A stretch of 64,000 bases of DNA from Streptomyces coacervatus (GTDB lineage: Bacteria; Actinomycetota; Actinomycetes; Streptomycetales; Streptomycetaceae), in NCBI RefSeq assembly GCF_029223485.1, contig NZ_JARHTP010000001.1, positions 744,001-808,000 of the forward strand, given 5' to 3'. Shown here one piece after another: positions 52,544-61,846 of this stretch. Made by a program: the position numbers and the translations under genes. The notes under the pieces are model-generated. The model searched no databases. It was not told where the DNA came from and was given only the letters and a program-made list of their open reading frames with translations. The number at the start of each line of letters is the position of its first letter. The stretch's first letter is position 1.

Positions 52544-54286
52544 ATGGACGCCCATCGCGCCGGAACGGACCTGATGGCGCCGCCTCCGACCCGGGTCGCG
52601 GTGCTCGGCGTTCCGGAGGCCGGCCCCCAGCAGCTGCATCGCGGGATGACGCTGGTGGCCACGATCAGCCTGTTCATCGGGACGCGTGCGGCCTGGACCA
52701 CCGCAATGGAATCCCGCCCGGCCATCGCTGGGGCGATCTCCGTCTGCTACGCCTCGATCCTGGTCTGTGCCGTCCTCGCTCTCTTCGTACGCACCCTACG
52801 AGCCCTGGTCCGGGTGGACGCGGCGGTGCTGGTGACCGCTGTGGCCCTGGTGACCTGCGGCTATCTGCTCGACCACGCGGGCACCGACGAAGGCGTACTG
52901 ACCGCCCAGGCCGCGAACCAGATCCTGCACGGCCATCCGGTCTACGGCCAACCCTGGCCCTGGCTCTTCGGCACTGCGCGCGTCGGGATCACCAAGACCA
53001 TGTCCGGCGGTGCCGACTACACCTACGGCTACCCGCCGCTGACCGCCCTGCTCGCCGCCCCGGTGCATGCCGTGGTCCACTCGACGGCGGCCGCCACCCT
53101 GGTGACCACCAGTGCGCTCCTCGTCTCCGCGGTCCTGTTGTGGTTCCTGCTGCCGGCACCCTGGCGCTCCGCGGCCACCGCGGTCTGTCTCGGCTTCGGC
53201 TTCCTGCCCCACTACGCCTACGCCGGCTACCCGGCGATCACGGCCCTCGCCCTCCTCATCCCCGTGGCGGTCCGCTGGCCCGCCACCGGCTCCGGCGGCC
53301 GTCTCGGGCCGGGCGGAGTGCTGCGGGCGGCCTGTCTGGGCGCCGCCTGCGCCGCCCAGCAACTCGCCTGGTTCCTCGCCCCGTTCCTCCTGATCGGCCT
53401 GTACGCCGTCAGACGCGGCGAACTCGGCCCCAGGCGGGCGCTTGCCGTCATCGCCCGATATGCCGCCACGGCTGGACTCGCCTGGGCCGCCGTCAACGCC
53501 TACTTCGCCGTCCAGGAGTTCTCCGCCTGGCTGCATGGTGTGTTGCTGCCCCTGGACCAGAAGGCGATCCTGCACGGCCAGGGCCTGATGGGCATCTCCT
53601 ACTACTTCACCGCGGGCAGCAGCCGCCTCGACTACTACTCCTACGGCAGTCTGCTGCTTCTGTTCGGCCTGCTCGCCGCCACGCTGCTGTTCGTCCGGCG
53701 CCTCGGCCCCGCGATCACCGTGCTGCCCTGGTGCTCGTTCTACCTGGCCACCCGTTCCCAGGACGGCTACTTCCTGATGATGACCCCGCTGTGGCTCGCG
53801 GTCGCCGCCACCGTCCCGGCCGCCGCGTTCGCCACCGCCTGGCAGCCGCGTCTGCCCGGCGTCACCGGCCGCCGCGCGAAGGCCGCCGTGGCCGCGGGGC
53901 TGCTCGTACCCGCCTTCGCGTGCGTGGCGATCGCCGCCGCAAGCCCACCGCCCCTGCGCATGAGCCTCGCGCCCCGCTACGCCACGCACGAGTCGCGCGC
54001 CGGCGTCACAGCCATCGACGTACGGGCCGTCAACATCACGGGCACGACCCTCGCCCCGCACTTCGCCAGCCGCACCGGCCAGGGCGCCTCCAACTGGTGG
54101 ACCATCGCCTCCGGTCCGGCCGGCCTGGCCCCGCACGCCTCCGCCGAATACGTGGTCGAACCCCCCGGTGGTTTCCGCGCCCTCCCGAGCGGCACGCATG
54201 AACGCACCTATCTCATCGCCGTCACCGGCACCCCGATGACGATCACCACCGCCCCTATCCCGCCCGCCCGGCCGTCGACCCGGTGA
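52544..54286 (+). CDS. Integral-membrane glycosyltransferase (GT-C type)
   Basis: A 580-residue protein with about 11 membrane helices. The first large external loop has the Asp-Glu signature GTDEGVLTAQAANQILHGHP that marks polyprenyl-phosphate-sugar-dependent GT-C enzymes. The C-terminal 100 residues look extracytoplasmic. GGAGGAGG at 52526-52533 precedes GTG 52541 and ATG 52544; either may start it. It is probably a transferase of cell-envelope sugars. A GtrA-like gene and a lipoprotein gene lie next to it, on the other strand. Confidence 0.8.
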   Translation: MDAHRAGTDLMAPPPTRVAVLGVPEAGPQQLHRGMTLVATISLFIGTRAAWTTAMESRPAIAGAISVCYASILVCAVLALFVRTLRALVRVDAAVLVTAVALVTCGYLLDHAGTDEGVLTAQAANQILHGHPVYGQPWPWLFGTARVGITKTMSGGADYTYGYPPLTALLAAPVHAVVHSTAAATLVTTSALLVSAVLLWFLLPAPWRSAATAVCLGFGFLPHYAYAGYPAITALALLIPVAVRWPATGSGGRLGPGGVLRAACLGAACAAQQLAWFLAPFLLIGLYAVRRGELGPRRALAVIARYAATAGLAWAAVNAYFAVQEFSAWLHGVLLPLDQKAILHGQGLMGISYYFTAGSSRLDYYSYGSLLLLFGLLAATLLFVRRLGPAITVLPWCSFYLATRSQDGYFLMMTPLWLAVAATVPAAAFATAWQPRLPGVTGRRAKAAVAAGLLVPAFACVAIAAASPPPLRMSLAPRYATHESRAGVTAIDVRAVNITGTTLAPHFASRTGQGASNWWTIASGPAGLAPHASAEYVVEPPGGFRALPSGTHERTYLIAVTGTPMTITTAPIPPARPSTR

Positions 54287-54342
54287 GGTAACGGGTTCTT
54301 GGACCGGTTCGCGACGGCCGCGGCAGCTCCGTACGGGAATGG

Positions 54343-54855
54343 TCAGTGCCTACGGGTCCTTGCGGGATCGCCCCGCGACGGAGAGGGGCCGGGTTGGTCC
54401 AGGGGGTCCCGCGGTCGGAACACCCAGGTCCGGTACGCCCCGAAGCGGAAGCCGGTGGCGGCGGCCAGGCCCACGGCCTTGAACAGGTTGCTCTGCAGGG
54501 CGCTGTCCCAGCCGAACCAGTAGGTGGCCGCGTACAACACGCCGTTCTCGACGACCAGGCCGATGACGCTGAACACGAAGAACAGCGTGAACTGACGGGC
54601 CGGCCGGTGCTTGTCCCGGTCGCGGTAGGCGAAGTAGCGAAAGCCCAGGTAGTTGACGAGGAGCGCCACGCTGGTGCCGATGACGCTGCACCGCACCACG
54701 GGAAGGTGCGTGGCCGCGCGGCACAGGTTGAACACCGCGAAGTTCACCGCCACGCCGAGACCGCCGACCAGAGCGAACCTCACGATCTCGCCCGTCAGCG
54801 CACGACGGGTGCGGCTGCCCGGCGGCCGATCAGGAGCGGAAGCCGACGTGTACAT
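54343..54855 (-). CDS. GtrA-family membrane protein
   Basis: Four hydrophobic helices in about 120 residues: IVRFALVGGLGVAVNFAVFNL, VVRCSVIGTSVALLVNYLGFRYF, FTLFFVFSVIGLVVENGVLY and NLFKAVGLAAATGFRFGAYRTWVF. GtrA proteins are thought to help flip lipid-linked sugars, which suits the neighbouring GT-C gene. The ATG at 54855 overlaps the end of the lipoprotein gene by 26 bases, so the two form one operon. Length is 170 residues. Confidence 0.88.
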   Translation of the reverse strand: MYTSASAPDRPPGSRTRRALTGEIVRFALVGGLGVAVNFAVFNLCRAATHLPVVRCSVIGTSVALLVNYLGFRYFAYRDRDKHRPARQFTLFFVFSVIGLVVENGVLYAATYWFGWDSALQSNLFKAVGLAAATGFRFGAYRTWVFRPRDPLDQPGPSPSRGDPARTRRH

Positions 54856-55852
54856 GGTCGTGATGGGTGGGGTCGCTGAAGAACTGTCCCAGGGTGCCGC
54901 CGCCGAGCTGTACCGGGCCGCCGACGTTGTAGGAGCCGGTCGCCGCCGCGTCACGCATGAACGACTCGATCAGCCGGCGGGGGGTGGCCGAGTCGACCAC
55001 GGAGCGGCCGTTGATCTGCCAGACGTCGAACGCCCGGCCGTGCGGGTGGTCGCTGGGGCGGGAGGTGCCGAAGACGTCCAGCGGATGGCCCGAGCGGATC
55101 ACGCTCAGGTTCATCCGGTACGTGCCCGCCAGCCGCAGCATCGCCTCCAGCACGGTGGTGTGGATGTGCCCGCTGCGCACGTCGGCCCGTGCGGCGGGCG
55201 GCAGACCGATACGCGAGTCGTCCAGCACCTTGCGTGCGGCCGGAGGCAGCGACGAGGCCGCCGGGCCCGGGCGGGCCGGATGCAGGGCGGTGACCGTCCA
55301 CCGCGGCTGCGCGCGGCTGAGCCGCACGTCCACGGTGGTACCGCCCGCAGTGACGGCGTCCGCCCGGCGGGTCCACTGCCGACAGACCACCAGCACACTG
55401 GCCGTGTCGGTCAGGATCCCGCCGTACTGGGCGTCCACCACCTGCAGCACGGCCTCGTCGGCGGAGGCCAACAGCGGTCCGGCCTGGCCGGCGAGGCCCG
55501 GAGCCAGCCCGAGGGCGGACACCCGGCTCCGCCCCGCGACCGTGCCCTGCTCTCCGGTGCGCCAGCTGCCGAGAGCTTCGATGAGCTGTACGGCGCGCAG
55601 TTTGACCTGCGGATCGACATCGTCGCGGCTGGGGCGCCAGAGGGTGGCGCGCGGGAGTGCCGAACGGGCTCCGGGGGTGCCCACACCGGACGTCGACCGC
55701 GGGCTCGGGGGGACCCCTGTCTGCCGGGTACCCGACGCGGTGACATGACGGCCGCCGCTCGAACAGGCTGCGGCGCCGAACGCCAAGCCACCCACCGCAA
55801 GGAGTACCGTCCGTCGACCGACCGGGGATGCCGGCTGCCCGAAGTCGCGCAT
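54830..55852 (-). CDS. Lipoprotein with M15-like peptidase domain
   Basis: GRRTVLLAVGGLAFGAAAC is a lipoprotein signal with lipid-anchored Cys31, and the twin Arg suggests Tat export. The C-terminal part has zinc-ligand motifs of M15/VanY-like peptidases (SDHPHGRAFDVWQ and HHDHVHVGF). It probably works on peptidoglycan, or the domain has been reused for another role. The ATG at 55852 gives 340 residues; a TTG just before it is possible. It is the first gene of the operon with GtrA. Confidence 0.82.
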   Translation of the reverse strand: MRDFGQPASPVGRRTVLLAVGGLAFGAAACSSGGRHVTASGTRQTGVPPSPRSTSGVGTPGARSALPRATLWRPSRDDVDPQVKLRAVQLIEALGSWRTGEQGTVAGRSRVSALGLAPGLAGQAGPLLASADEAVLQVVDAQYGGILTDTASVLVVCRQWTRRADAVTAGGTTVDVRLSRAQPRWTVTALHPARPGPAASSLPPAARKVLDDSRIGLPPAARADVRSGHIHTTVLEAMLRLAGTYRMNLSVIRSGHPLDVFGTSRPSDHPHGRAFDVWQINGRSVVDSATPRRLIESFMRDAAATGSYNVGGPVQLGGGTLGQFFSDPTHHDHVHVGFRS

Positions 55853-56122
55853 CAATCAGCCATCCCTTCCTCGCTCGGAAGGCGTGCCTCGACAATCACC
55901 CTACGTCTTGTCGGGTGATGCCGCGCGCACCAGCTACAAGGTGCGAAATGGCTCGCCCTCATACCCACGCCGTATGCGGTGCTCCGCCTCGAGGAGGAGA
56001 TGAGCGCGCCACCTCGTGCAGTGCCACCAGGCAAGAGTGCGGGCACGGGCACGATGCCCCGGCGCACCTTCTCCCGCCAGGCTGGTCGTTCACCCGAACC
56101 CAGACCTGGAGATCCGTTTCTC

Positions 56123-58339
56123 GTGGCTATCTTGCTCTATCGGATGGGCCGGACCGCCTTCCAACGGCGCTGGCTCGTGGCGTTGTTGTGGGCCGTGCTC
56201 CTCGGCGCCGTCGGCCTCGGGGCCGCCAAGGCTCCCGCCGCCTCCGACGACGGCACGTCCTTCATGCCCGGCATCGAGGCGCAGAAGGCCTTCGACCTGA
56301 TCGCAGAGCGCTTCCCCGGCTCGGCGGCCAACGGGGCGAACGCGCGGATCGTGTTCATCGCGCCCGACGGGGAGAAGGTGACCGCGGCCGACAACCGTGC
56401 CGCCATCGGCTCGCTCGTGACGGACGCCGCCGACGACCCGCAGGTCTCCGGTGCCGTGAACCCGTTCACGGCGGGCGCGGTGAGCAAGGACGGCTCCACC
56501 GCCTATGCCACGGTGAACTACAAGGTGAAGGCCGACGACCTCACCGACGCCGACAAGACCGCCCTGGAAAAGGCCATCGACAAGGCGCGCGCCTCCGGCC
56601 TCACCGTCGAGGTCGGAGGCACCGCGCTCGCCGAGCAGCCCGCGGCGGGCGGCTCGGCCGAGGCCATCGGCATCGCGCTCGCCGCCGTAGTCCTGTTGAT
56701 CACCTTCGGGTCCCTCGCGGCCGCCGGTCTGCCGCTGCTCACCGCCATCATCGGCGTCGGGGTCAGCATGGCTGCCATCATGGCGCTGGGCAGCACCTTC
56801 GGTCTGTCCATGACCACCGGGACGCTCGCCACGATGCTCGGACTCGCGGTGGGCATCGACTACGCCCTCTTCGTGGTCTCCCGCTACCGGGAGGAGCGCG
56901 CGAACGGGCACGAGCCGTGTGAGGCGGCCGGCCTTGCCGTCGGCACGGCCGGCTCCGCGGTGGTCTTCGCCGGCCTCACGGTCGTCATCGCGCTGGCCGG
57001 ACTGTCGGTGGTCGGCGTTCCGATGCTGACCAAGATGGGGCTGTGCGCCGCGGGCGCCGTGATCGTCGCCGTCCTGGTCGCCCTCACCCTGGTCCCCGCG
57101 CTGCTCGGGATGTGGCCCGAGGCCGTACTCTCCCGTCGTACTCGCAAGCGGGGCCCGGCAGTTGGGCGGTCCGACAACGGCGGTTCCCGGTGGGCGCGGT
57201 TCGTGCTGCGCCGCCCGAAGGCGGTGCTGGTGGCGTGTATCGCCGGCCTGGGCGCTCTCGCCCTTCCCGTCACCCATCTGGAGATGGGCATGCCGGGGGC
57301 CGAGTCCAAGCCGGTCTCGTCGACGGAACGACGTGCCTACGACGCGCTCGCGGACGGCTTCGGCGCGGGCTTCAACGGGCCGCTGACGATCGTGGCGGAC
57401 GTCAGGGGCGCGGCCGATCCCAAGGCGGCCGTGCAGGAGATCGCCGAGGAGGTCGGCGTCACCCGCGGGGTCGTGTCCGTCTCCGCCGCACAGTTCAACA
57501 AGGCCGGTGACGCCGCGCTGTTCTCGGCGGTTCCGGCCACCGGCCCGAACGACGAGAAGACCAAGGACCTAGTGCAGAGCATCCGTGCGGAACGCCCCGG
57601 CCTGGAGCGGAGGACGGGGGCGACGTTCGAGGTCACCGGTTCCACCGCGATGAACATCGACGTCGCGCAGGCGCTGCAGGACGCACTCGTGCCCTACCTG
57701 GCCGTCATCGTCGGCCTGGCCATGGTCCTGCTGCTGGTCGTCTTCCGTTCCCTGCTCGTGCCGGTCAAGGCCGCCTTCGGGTTCCTGCTGTCGGTGCTGG
57801 CCGCGCTCGGCGCGGTCGTGGCGGTCTTCCAGTGGGGCTGGGGAGCGGGGCTGCTGGGCGTGGAGCAGTCCGGGCCGATCATGAGCCTGATGCCGATCTT
57901 CCTGGTGGGCATCGTCTTCGGGCTGGCCATGGACTACGAGGTGTTCCTCGTCGCCCGTATGCGGGAGGCATACGTCCACGGGGACCGGGCCCCGCAGGCG
58001 GTCGTCACGGGATTCCGGCACAGCGCACGGGTGGTCGTGGCCGCAGCCGTGATCATGATGGCGGTCTTCTCCGGGTTCATCGGCTCTGGCGAGTCCATGA
58101 TCAAGACCATTGGTTTCGGTCTCGCCGTCGCGGTGCTGTTCGACGCCTTCGTGGTACGGATGGCGCTCGTGCCCGCGGTTCTGGCCCTGCTCGGCGACAA
58201 GGCGTGGTGGCTGCCGCGGTGGCTGGACCGGCTGCTGCCCGACGTCGACGTCGAGGGCACCGGGCTCACCACCCGGTCCGCGCCCGGCACCGGTCCGGCA
58301 GCTGTCGAGCCCGCCCCGCAGGAGCCGGCCCGTACCTGA
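56123..58339 (+). CDS. MMPL-family RND transporter
   Basis: A 738-residue transporter with two repeated halves, each of one helix, a large external loop and five helices. The TM4-like motifs are GIDYALFVVSRYREE in the first half and AMDYEVFLVARMREAY in the second, carrying the proton-relay Asp-Tyr. MMPL proteins export lipids or drugs. GTG 56123 (VAILLYRMGRTAFQRRW) was chosen; in-frame starts near 56000 would add an Arg/Pro-rich stretch. The gap to the kinase gene downstream is only 36 bases, so the three genes may form one unit. Confidence 0.9.
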   Translation: MAILLYRMGRTAFQRRWLVALLWAVLLGAVGLGAAKAPAASDDGTSFMPGIEAQKAFDLIAERFPGSAANGANARIVFIAPDGEKVTAADNRAAIGSLVTDAADDPQVSGAVNPFTAGAVSKDGSTAYATVNYKVKADDLTDADKTALEKAIDKARASGLTVEVGGTALAEQPAAGGSAEAIGIALAAVVLLITFGSLAAAGLPLLTAIIGVGVSMAAIMALGSTFGLSMTTGTLATMLGLAVGIDYALFVVSRYREERANGHEPCEAAGLAVGTAGSAVVFAGLTVVIALAGLSVVGVPMLTKMGLCAAGAVIVAVLVALTLVPALLGMWPEAVLSRRTRKRGPAVGRSDNGGSRWARFVLRRPKAVLVACIAGLGALALPVTHLEMGMPGAESKPVSSTERRAYDALADGFGAGFNGPLTIVADVRGAADPKAAVQEIAEEVGVTRGVVSVSAAQFNKAGDAALFSAVPATGPNDEKTKDLVQSIRAERPGLERRTGATFEVTGSTAMNIDVAQALQDALVPYLAVIVGLAMVLLLVVFRSLLVPVKAAFGFLLSVLAALGAVVAVFQWGWGAGLLGVEQSGPIMSLMPIFLVGIVFGLAMDYEVFLVARMREAYVHGDRAPQAVVTGFRHSARVVVAAAVIMMAVFSGFIGSGESMIKTIGFGLAVAVLFDAFVVRMALVPAVLALLGDKAWWLPRWLDRLLPDVDVEGTGLTTRSAPGTGPAAVEPAPQEPART

Positions 58340-58375
58340 TGCGCGAGTAATCTGCCTTGGGAACCATCTCGGAGC

Positions 58376-59653
58376 GTGATGAGCACAAACTGGCAGCGCC
58401 GGGCAGCGACCCGTCCGAAAGCCGTCGAAGCGGCGAAGCTGGTCCTGCTCTTCGCCCTCACGGTCGCCGGTGTCCTCCTCACCCGGGCGGTCCTGCCCGA
58501 ACGGCCGGCCCTGTGGCCCGGCCTCCTCCTGTCCGCCGTCGCCTGCGGCGCGCTGCACCGGCGCCGCAGCCGCCCCCTCCAGGCGCTCGCGGTCGCCTTG
58601 CTGTGCACCATGGGCCTGGGTGCCGTCGGCTATCTCCTGACCCCCGGGGTGATGGGTCCGCTCCTGGTCGCGCAGTACGCCACGAGCGTGCACACACCCC
58701 GCCGCACCACCTGGAACAGCGCGCTGGCGGCCGCCGCCGGCATGGTCGGCGCGGGGCTGTTCGGCAAGGCCTTCCACGGCTCACTGATCCTCGCCGTCGT
58801 CAACCCGGCGGCATGGGTGCTGCTGTCCGCGGCGTTCGGCAGCTACATCCGGGTGCGTCGCGAGTACGCGGCGGCCCGCGCCGAGCACGCCGCCCGCGAA
58901 CGGGAGGAGGAGGCCCGCCACCGGGTGATCCAGGAACGTATGCGCATCGCGCGGGAGTTGCACGACGTGGTCGCCCACCATCTGACGCTGGCCGACGCCC
59001 AGGCCGCCACCGCGGCCCACCTCTCCCGCACCCACCCCGAGCAGGCCTTCGACATCATCGGCAAGCTGCCCGGGACCACGGCCGCGGCACTGCGCGAACT
59101 CAAGGCAACCGTCGGACTGCTGCGCGAGGACACCGACACCGCCGACCTGGCCCCCGCGCCCGGACTGCGCCAACTGCCCGAGCTGGTCGACGCCTGCTCG
59201 GCGGCCGGACTGCAGGTGACGGTCGCCGTCGAAGGACAGGCGCGCCGGCTCACCCCCGTACTCGACCTGACGGCGTACCGGATCATCCAGGAAGCACTGA
59301 CCAACGTCACCAAGCACGCCGCCACCCGCACCGCACAGGTCCGTCTCTCCTACACACCCGACCACCTGACCCTGACCGTCAGCAACGACACCGCCGCCGA
59401 AAGCCCGGCGCCCGCCCGCGGCCCCGGAGGCGGTTTCGGTCTGCTCGGCATGCGCGAGCGCGCCACCGCCGTGGGCGGCACCTTCCATGCCGGCCGCCGG
59501 CCGCATGGCGGCTTCGAGGTCGCCTGCACGCTTCCGCTCGACGGCCACGCCGACGGTCACCCCGCCGCCGACGACGACAGCCGCGACCACAGCCCAGACG
59601 AAAGCCACGACGAACGCCACGACTCACGCCACGACGAAGGCCCCGCCACATGA
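58376..59653 (+). CDS. Two-component histidine kinase (NarL-partner type)
   Basis: Four to five N-terminal membrane helices precede a HisKA_3 domain with the phospho-His in RIARELHDVVAHHLT and a GHKL ATPase (AYRIIQEALTNVTKHA, GGGFGLLGMRERA). The last 35 residues are an unusual Asp/His-rich tail (DGHADGHPAADDDSRDHSPD and similar). The start is GTG 58376 or ATG 58379. The stop overlaps the response-regulator ATG. The gene lies close behind the MMPL gene, its likely target. Confidence 0.9.
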   Translation: MMSTNWQRRAATRPKAVEAAKLVLLFALTVAGVLLTRAVLPERPALWPGLLLSAVACGALHRRRSRPLQALAVALLCTMGLGAVGYLLTPGVMGPLLVAQYATSVHTPRRTTWNSALAAAAGMVGAGLFGKAFHGSLILAVVNPAAWVLLSAAFGSYIRVRREYAAARAEHAAREREEEARHRVIQERMRIARELHDVVAHHLTLADAQAATAAHLSRTHPEQAFDIIGKLPGTTAAALRELKATVGLLREDTDTADLAPAPGLRQLPELVDACSAAGLQVTVAVEGQARRLTPVLDLTAYRIIQEALTNVTKHAATRTAQVRLSYTPDHLTLTVSNDTAAESPAPARGPGGGFGLLGMRERATAVGGTFHAGRRPHGGFEVACTLPLDGHADGHPAADDDSRDHSPDESHDERHDSRHDEGPAT

Positions 59654-60333
59654 CCATCCGCGTCCTGCTCGCCGACGACCAGGCCCTGCTGCGGGCCACC
59701 TTCCGCATCCTCATCGACTCGGATCCGGGCCTGACCGTCGTGGCGGAGGCCGCCGACGGACAGGAGGCCGTCGACCTCACCGCGACCCACCGGCCCGACG
59801 TGGTCATCATGGACATCCGCATGCCGGACGTCGACGGAGTGGCGGCCACCGCCGCCATCTGCTCCCGGCCGGAGCTGTCGGCGACGCACATCCTCATCCT
59901 CACCACCTTCGAGAACGACGAGAACGTCGCCAAGGCCCTGCGGGCCGGTGCGAGCGGCTTCCTCGGCAAGGGCGTCAGCCCGGAGGTCCTGCTGTCGAGC
60001 ATCCGCACCGTCGCGGCCGGCGACTCCCTGCTCTCCCCGGCCGCCACCCGGACCCTCATCACCCGCTTCCTGGCCACCCCGGACACCGACGACTTCCTCG
60101 CCCTGCCCGAGGCGGTCAAGGCCCTGACCGACCGCGAACGCGAGGTCGTGGCGCTGGCCGCGCACGGCAGGTCCAACGCCGAGATCGCCGAGCGACTCGT
60201 CCTGAGCCCGCTGACCGTGCGCAGCCACATCCAGCGGGCCATGACCAAACTCGACGCCCGCGACCGGGCCCAGCTCGTCGTCATCGCGTACCAGAGCGGC
60301 CTGGTCAAACCGCGTCCGGATACGGGCAGTTGA
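59650..60333 (+). CDS. NarL/FixJ-type response regulator
   Basis: The receiver domain has LLADDQ, phospho-Asp in VVIMDIRMPDVDG and the conserved Lys in GFLGKGV. The LuxR-type HTH is at the C-terminus (LTDREREVVALAAHGRSNAEIAERL). It overlaps the kinase by four bases (ATGA) and is the last gene before a terminator. The pair probably controls the MMPL transporter operon (inference from position). Confidence 0.93.
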   Translation: MTIRVLLADDQALLRATFRILIDSDPGLTVVAEAADGQEAVDLTATHRPDVVIMDIRMPDVDGVAATAAICSRPELSATHILILTTFENDENVAKALRAGASGFLGKGVSPEVLLSSIRTVAAGDSLLSPAATRTLITRFLATPDTDDFLALPEAVKALTDREREVVALAAHGRSNAEIAERLVLSPLTVRSHIQRAMTKLDARDRAQLVVIAYQSGLVKPRPDTGS

Positions 60334-60340
60334 CCCGCAT

Positions 60341-60373
60341 CGGGGCTCCCCGCAGCAGCGGCAGGGAGCCCCG
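60341..60373 (+). terminator. Terminator of the MMPL-kinase-regulator operon
   Basis: CGGGGCTCCC (60341-60350) pairs with GGGAGCCCCG (60364-60373). The region on to 60531 shows no gene I can support. Confidence 0.75.
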
Positions 60374-60531
60374 AAGAGGAGAACCCGGCCCAGCGGCCGG
60401 GCGCCCGGTCCGTGTAGGCGGAGAAGGAGCCGGAGCTCGGGTTCGCCGCGGCCGTCTCGCCGAGCACGGAGGCATGGCGGAGCTCTGATGCCAACCGGAG
60501 GGGTCAGGGGGACCCAACGGGGCAGCCGTGC

Positions 60532-61653
60532 TCAGTGGCGCGGGGAGCGGCGGACGGTGAGGACGGCGATGTCGTCGTGGCTGCGGTCGGCGTCGGTGAA
60601 CGCGCGGGCGTCCTCGTGCAGTGCCCGGGGCAGTTCGGTGGGGGAGAGGCCGAGGTGCTTGGTCAGTCGCTCGTCGAGCGGGTAGAACGAGCCGTCGTCG
60701 GCGCGGGTCTCGGTGAGGCCGTCGGTGGTCAGCAGCAGCGTCGAACCGGCCGGGAACTCGAACCAGTTCACGGTCGTGGGCTCGGCGGCCAGCTCGGCGA
60801 GACCGAGCGGGACACCCGAGTCCAGCGGCGGCGTGGTGACCAGGCCCTCGTGCATCAACCGGGGAGGAATGTGCCCGCAGTTGACGACCTGCGCCTCGTC
60901 GCCCGCGTCGACGCCGACGATCAGCGCGGTGACGAACCGCTCGTCGTCGCCGGTCTGTTCGGCGTAGGAGTTGTGGCGGACCACCGCGGCGTCCAGGGCG
61001 TCGACGAGCGCGGTGAGGGTGGGCTCCCGGTGGGCCGCCTCGCGAAAGGCGCCGATGACGGCGAACGCGGCGCCCACCGCGGCCAGCCCCTTGCCCTGTA
61101 CGTCGCCGATCAGCACCCGGGTGCCGAAGGGCGAGGCGACCACGTCGTAGATGTCGCCGCCGACGAGCCGGTCCTCCTGCACGGGCTCGTAGACGCCGTT
61201 GACCAGGACGTCGTCGGTGACCAGGGGCAGCGGGTGCAGGATGTGCCGCTGCATGGCCGCGGCGGTGGAGCGCAGCCGCAGCATCTCGTGTTCGCGCCTG
61301 ATGCGCCGATGACAGGCGTAGCCGGAGGTCACACCGAGCGCGAGGGTGAACAGCACCAGCAGGAGCCGGTCGAGCCAGTGCCCGCCCGCCGGGGCCCGCA
61401 CCAGCGCGGTGGTGGTGACGACCAGCGAGGTCCATGCCGCGACGAACCCCGTCTGCCGGACGGTGCACAGCGCCGACGCCGTCCCCGGCAGGAAGACCAG
61501 CAGCCCCAGCAGCCACACCTCGGACCCGGACAGCACGCCCAGGACCTCCACCAGGAGCGTCACCGACACCACGCCCACGACCAGTTCGGCGTTGCGCGGG
61601 GGCGCGATGGCGTCGGAGACTTCGGCGGGTCTCTTCCGGCGGCTACCGGTCAT
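60532..61653 (-). CDS. Membrane SpoIIE-type protein phosphatase
   Basis: Three or four N-terminal membrane helices (LVVGVVSVTLLVEVLGVL and following) lead to a PP2C/SpoIIE domain with metal-binding GGDIYDVV, GDVQGKGLAAVGAAF and the C-terminal DRSHDDIAVLTVRR. Such proteins dephosphorylate anti-sigma antagonist proteins or other Ser/Thr phosphoproteins. ATG 61653 was chosen over an ATG at 61683. No anti-sigma genes lie nearby. Length is 373 residues. Confidence 0.9.
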   Translation of the reverse strand: MTGSRRKRPAEVSDAIAPPRNAELVVGVVSVTLLVEVLGVLSGSEVWLLGLLVFLPGTASALCTVRQTGFVAAWTSLVVTTTALVRAPAGGHWLDRLLLVLFTLALGVTSGYACHRRIRREHEMLRLRSTAAAMQRHILHPLPLVTDDVLVNGVYEPVQEDRLVGGDIYDVVASPFGTRVLIGDVQGKGLAAVGAAFAVIGAFREAAHREPTLTALVDALDAAVVRHNSYAEQTGDDERFVTALIVGVDAGDEAQVVNCGHIPPRLMHEGLVTTPPLDSGVPLGLAELAAEPTTVNWFEFPAGSTLLLTTDGLTETRADDGSFYPLDERLTKHLGLSPTELPRALHEDARAFTDADRSHDDIAVLTVRRSPRH

Positions 61654-61727
61654 GGGGACTCCCGGGCAGGTGGTGATCACCATCTACGTTATGGCAGGCC
61701 CCGCCCACTTGCCGAAGTCCGGTGCAA

Positions 61728-61819
61728 CCCCGCGCCCCTTAAGGGGCGCGGGGCAGCATCGATTTGCGGCTCCGCCGCGGGGCGCCACCAGCCACGACGG
61801 CGCCGCGGACGACAGACGG
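61728..61819 (-). repeat. Dispersed two-hairpin intergenic repeat, copy 2
   Basis: On the minus strand it matches the copy at 34041-34129. The hairpin arms are CCCCGCGCCCCTT (61728-61740) and AAGGGGCGCGGGG (61741-61753), a perfect palindrome; the other hairpin is formed by GCGGC and GCCGC near 61766-61779. It lies just 3' of the flotillin gene and should end its transcript. Confidence 0.85.
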
Positions 61820-61846
61820 CCCATCGCGGCACCACCAGCGGAGCGC

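Noticed and set aside
55895..55919. ATCACCC/GGGTGAT inverted repeat in the lipoprotein-MMPL promoter region
   Set aside because: The arms are only seven bases with an 11-base spacer, so it was not listed as an operator without supporting conservation.
60374..60494. Possible short minus-strand gene after the response regulator
   Set aside because: The frame runs antisense through the regulator and kinase genes, and the part outside them has no start with a ribosome site or known motif.
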